Shown here one piece after another: positions 5,433-6,972 of a stretch of 6,972 nucleotides of DNA; the first letter of the stretch is position 1, and each line of letters begins with the position of its first letter. This DNA comes from a bacterium UBA2214. GTDB taxonomy: Bacteria > Zhuqueibacterota > Zhuqueibacteria > Residuimicrobiales > Residuimicrobiaceae. The position numbers were made by a program, and so were the translations under genes. The notes beneath the pieces were generated by a model. The model did no database searches. It was not told the DNA's origin and worked only from the letters and a program-made list of their open reading frames with translations. Location of the stretch: the NCBI GenBank assembly GCA_002327255.1, contig DCUM01000015.1:1-6972 (forward strand), written 5' to 3'.

Positions 5433-6134
5433 ATGCCACCAAAACAGGAAAAGATATCGCACTATCTGCGTCTGGCTATGTGGTTGCTGGCGGGAGTTGC
5501 GCTGATCATCGTCATTGCCTCGGGGATTCGCTATGTCTATAACCAGAAATATATCCGCAAGATTGCCGAACTGGAAGAGGTCATCAAGGGGATGAGCACT
5601 ACCATGAATACCGAGAGCGTGCGACAGTACAACATGCAGCGCACCATCGCCGTCATCTCGCAGTACAACCGTCTGATGCCGACGCATAAAAAGTACGAGA
5701 TCGCCCAGGAGATCTATGAATCCAGCATCCGCTATACCAATCTGGACATCGATTTCATCTGCGCCTACATCACCAAAGAGACCAACGGCACTTGGAATCC
5801 CGATTACATATCCGATTTCGGCGCCATGGGGTTGATGCAGGTGATGCCGACGCTGGGGGTGTTCGTGGCCAAGTCGGAGCATCTCAACTGGGTGGCGCCG
5901 GACGACGTGTTATTGAACCCGATCTACAACATCCGTATCGGCTGCCGCTATTTGTCGGCGCTGATCGATGCCTATGATGTCGATGGCGCCCTGGTGGCGC
6001 GCAGCGTCGGCGAGCGCCGCGCCGCGTTGTGGATCAAGAGCGGCCGCAGCAACGCCATCCTGCCGCGGGACACCATCTCCTACATCGGCGAGATGCTGAA
6101 GCAGTATGAAAAGATGAAAGAGTTCAAGATTTAG
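5433..6134 (+). CDS. Membrane-anchored lytic transglycosylase-like protein (SLT domain)
   Basis: A 233-residue protein related to soluble lytic transglycosylases, which cleave peptidoglycan between MurNAc and GlcNAc to leave 1,6-anhydroMurNAc. A single N-terminal membrane helix (about 12-32), without a signal peptidase site I can see, would anchor it with the catalytic part outside the inner membrane. A charged, helix-prone linker (about 40-75) follows. The SLT fold starts near 100: the catalytic Glu is E116 in ITKET, GAMGLMQVMP is at 130-139, and NIRIGCRYL is at 166-174. At the usual AYNxG motif it has ARSVG (189-193), so the conserved Tyr-Asn is Arg-Ser; the late DTISYI segment is still family-like. 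The ATG at 5433 is chosen for its GGGAGAG ribosome site; an ATG at 5421 would add four residues but has no spaced site. It is divergent from the glycosyltransferase operon. Activity is likely but the altered motif leaves some doubt. Confidence 0.85.
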   Translation: MPPKQEKISHYLRLAMWLLAGVALIIVIASGIRYVYNQKYIRKIAELEEVIKGMSTTMNTESVRQYNMQRTIAVISQYNRLMPTHKKYEIAQEIYESSIRYTNLDIDFICAYITKETNGTWNPDYISDFGAMGLMQVMPTLGVFVAKSEHLNWVAPDDVLLNPIYNIRIGCRYLSALIDAYDVDGALVARSVGERRAALWIKSGRSNAILPRDTISYIGEMLKQYEKMKEFKI

Positions 6135-6154
6135 CGCGGGATGTTGTAAAACGT

Positions 6155-6193
6155 AAACTTTCAATTGGACGCATGAAAACTTGCAATTGGACG
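6155..6193. repeat. Two 17-nt direct repeats, 22-nt period
   Basis: AAACTTTCAATTGGACG (6155-6171) recurs as AAACTTGCAATTGGACG (6177-6193), 16 of 17 bases the same, separated by only 5 nt. The 22-nt period is about two helical turns, as for paired protein-binding sites on one DNA face. Each copy contains the palindrome CAATTG. It lies 20 nt after the transglycosylase stop. The function is unknown. Confidence 0.5.
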
Positions 6194-6238
6194 AAAGGAT
6201 ATTTTGACAGGATTCACGACACCGTGACAAGTTGGCGG

Positions 6239-6343
6239 GCTCGAGATTACCGTGCGAGCAACCTCCCACGCAGGAGCGTGGGAGGTAGTAAAATGCCGGG
6301 CTGGCGCCCGACGCTTCAAATCAAATGGTGGGCTACGACCCAC
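6239..6343. repeat. Cluster of hairpins in the convergent intergenic region
   Basis: Four inverted repeats follow each other: GCTCG/CGAGC (6239-6243, 6255-6259), a perfect 11-bp stem with loop AGGA (6261-6271 with 6276-6286), CGGGC/GCCCG (6297-6301, 6306-6310), and GTGGG/CCCAC (6328-6332, 6339-6343). None has a strong T-run on either strand. They lie between two convergent genes and may serve both as a weak bidirectional terminator and as REP-like extragenic repeats. The stretch 6135-6372 contains no gene I can support; an in-frame run from 6173 has no protein-like character. Confidence 0.5.
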
Positions 6344-6372
6344 ACACTACGAACTTTTTCCCCCTTGCTACT

Positions 6373-6972
6373 TCATCCCTTTTTCAGCACAAAACTGAAC
6401 CGCGAACCCTTGTTGACCTCGCTCTGTACCTGCACGCGGCTGCCGTGCGCCTCGATGATGTGCTTGACAATGGCCAGTCCCAATCCCGTGCCGCCCACCG
6501 CACGCGAGCGCTCCTTGTCCACCCGGTAAAATCGTTCAAATATCCGCGAATGATGTTCCGCCGGTATGCCGCGGCCCGTATCAGCCACATAGACCTCCAC
6601 GCCATCCGTAACCTCGCGGCAACCCAGTTCCATCTCGCCCCCCGCCATGTTGTATTTGATGGCGTTCTCCGCCAAATTGTTGATCACCTGGGTCAGCCGC
6701 TCGGGATCGCCGATGGCCATGATCTTTTCACCGGAGGATACGCAGGCGACGGCGACGTTGAAATTCACCGCCTTGACCTGCAACTCCTCGCACAGCTTGC
6801 CCAGCAGCGCGGTGACGTCAAAAGTCCGAAATAACATCTTCATCTCCCCCGATTCGATGCGGCTGATGTCGATGAGGTCGGTGAGCAGATTGTTGAGCCG
6901 CGCCGATTGCTGATAGGCGCGCTGGATGAATTCCTTCTCCTGGGCCGGATCGTCGAAATGGCTGTTGAGCAG
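6373..6972 (-). CDS. Sensor histidine kinase, C-terminal part (cut by window edge)
   Basis: The last 199 residues of a two-component sensor kinase of the PhoR/ResE-like type; the N-terminus lies beyond the right edge. Counting from the edge, residues 1-46 are the end of the HisKA dimerisation helices (with LLTDLIDISRIESGEMK at 29-45); the phosphorylated His is not in the window. The HATPase domain follows: N-box NLAENAIKY (99-107), G1 DTGRGIP (131-137), F-box IFERFYRVDKERSR (144-157), and G2 GGTGLGLAIV (160-169). It ends normally seven residues after the FSFVL strand (193-197 within RFSFVLKKG). All ATP-binding motifs are intact. It would autophosphorylate and pass phosphate to a response regulator, probably encoded nearby outside the window. 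It is convergent with the transglycosylase gene, so a direct regulatory link cannot be argued from the sequence. The open frame runs to the edge; the Met at 6843 is internal. Confidence 0.94.
   Translation of the reverse strand: MLNSHFDDPAQEKEFIQRAYQQSARLNNLLTDLIDISRIESGEMKMLFRTFDVTALLGKLCEELQVKAVNFNVAVACVSSGEKIMAIGDPERLTQVINNLAENAIKYNMAGGEMELGCREVTDGVEVYVADTGRGIPAEHHSRIFERFYRVDKERSRAVGGTGLGLAIVKHIIEAHGSRVQVQSEVNKGSRFSFVLKKG

Noticed and set aside
5310..5882. Open frame of 190 codons on the minus strand
   Set aside because: Antisense to the transglycosylase gene and crosses its promoter region. The sequence is His/Asp-rich shadow without motifs.
6155..6193. Possible CRISPR array
   Set aside because: Only two 17-nt repeats with a 5-nt gap. 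Repeats and spacers are both too short, and there are no cas genes.
6173..6529. Plus-strand frame of 118 codons starting in the direct repeat
   Set aside because: It crosses the hairpin chain and runs antisense into the histidine kinase; the translated residues follow the repeats, not a protein fold.

Overview
The window is GC-rich (about 60% by eye) and fully bacterial in style: dense genes, ATGA stop/start overlaps, and Shine-Dalgarno sites at some starts. It has no RNA gene, transposase or CRISPR array that I can see. The host cannot be named from this sequence. A membrane-anchored lytic transglycosylase implies a peptidoglycan wall. A Gram-negative from an uncultured or lightly studied phylum is my guess, at low confidence.

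Layout. Positions 1-216 are intergenic and hold a cluster of inverted repeats, including two diverged copies of a 31-nt hairpin unit and a possible leftward promoter near the edge. Positions 217-5277 hold five genes on the minus strand, read right to left: a membrane family-2 glycosyltransferase, a class I SAM-dependent methyltransferase, a radical SAM/SPASM protein, a flippase-like (lysylphosphatidylglycerol synthase transmembrane region type) integral membrane protein, and a second membrane family-2 glycosyltransferase. The genes overlap by 4, 4 and 26 nt and then have a 10-nt gap, so they are almost certainly one operon. Positions 5278-5432 are a divergent promoter region. A lytic transglycosylase-like gene follows on the plus strand (5433-6134). 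Positions 6135-6372 are a convergent intergenic stretch with a 17-nt direct repeat pair and several hairpins. The window ends in the C-terminal part of a sensor histidine kinase on the minus strand, cut by the right edge.

How the genes may work together. Two membrane-attached sugar transferases, a methyltransferase, a radical SAM enzyme and a flippase-like carrier in one translationally coupled unit suggest assembly and modification of a membrane glycolipid or lipid-linked glycan at the inner membrane. This is inference from family membership and gene order; no substrate can be read from the sequence. I do not recognise the combination as a named pathway. The neighbouring lytic transglycosylase keeps the cell-envelope theme and is transcribed divergently from an apparently shared control region.

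The points most worth checking are the five-gene operon, its divergent promoter pair (mirror-image GAAAAAGG boxes next to both -35 elements, with an apparently leaderless first gene), the transglycosylase lacking the usual Tyr-Asn motif, and the hairpin repeats in both intergenic regions.
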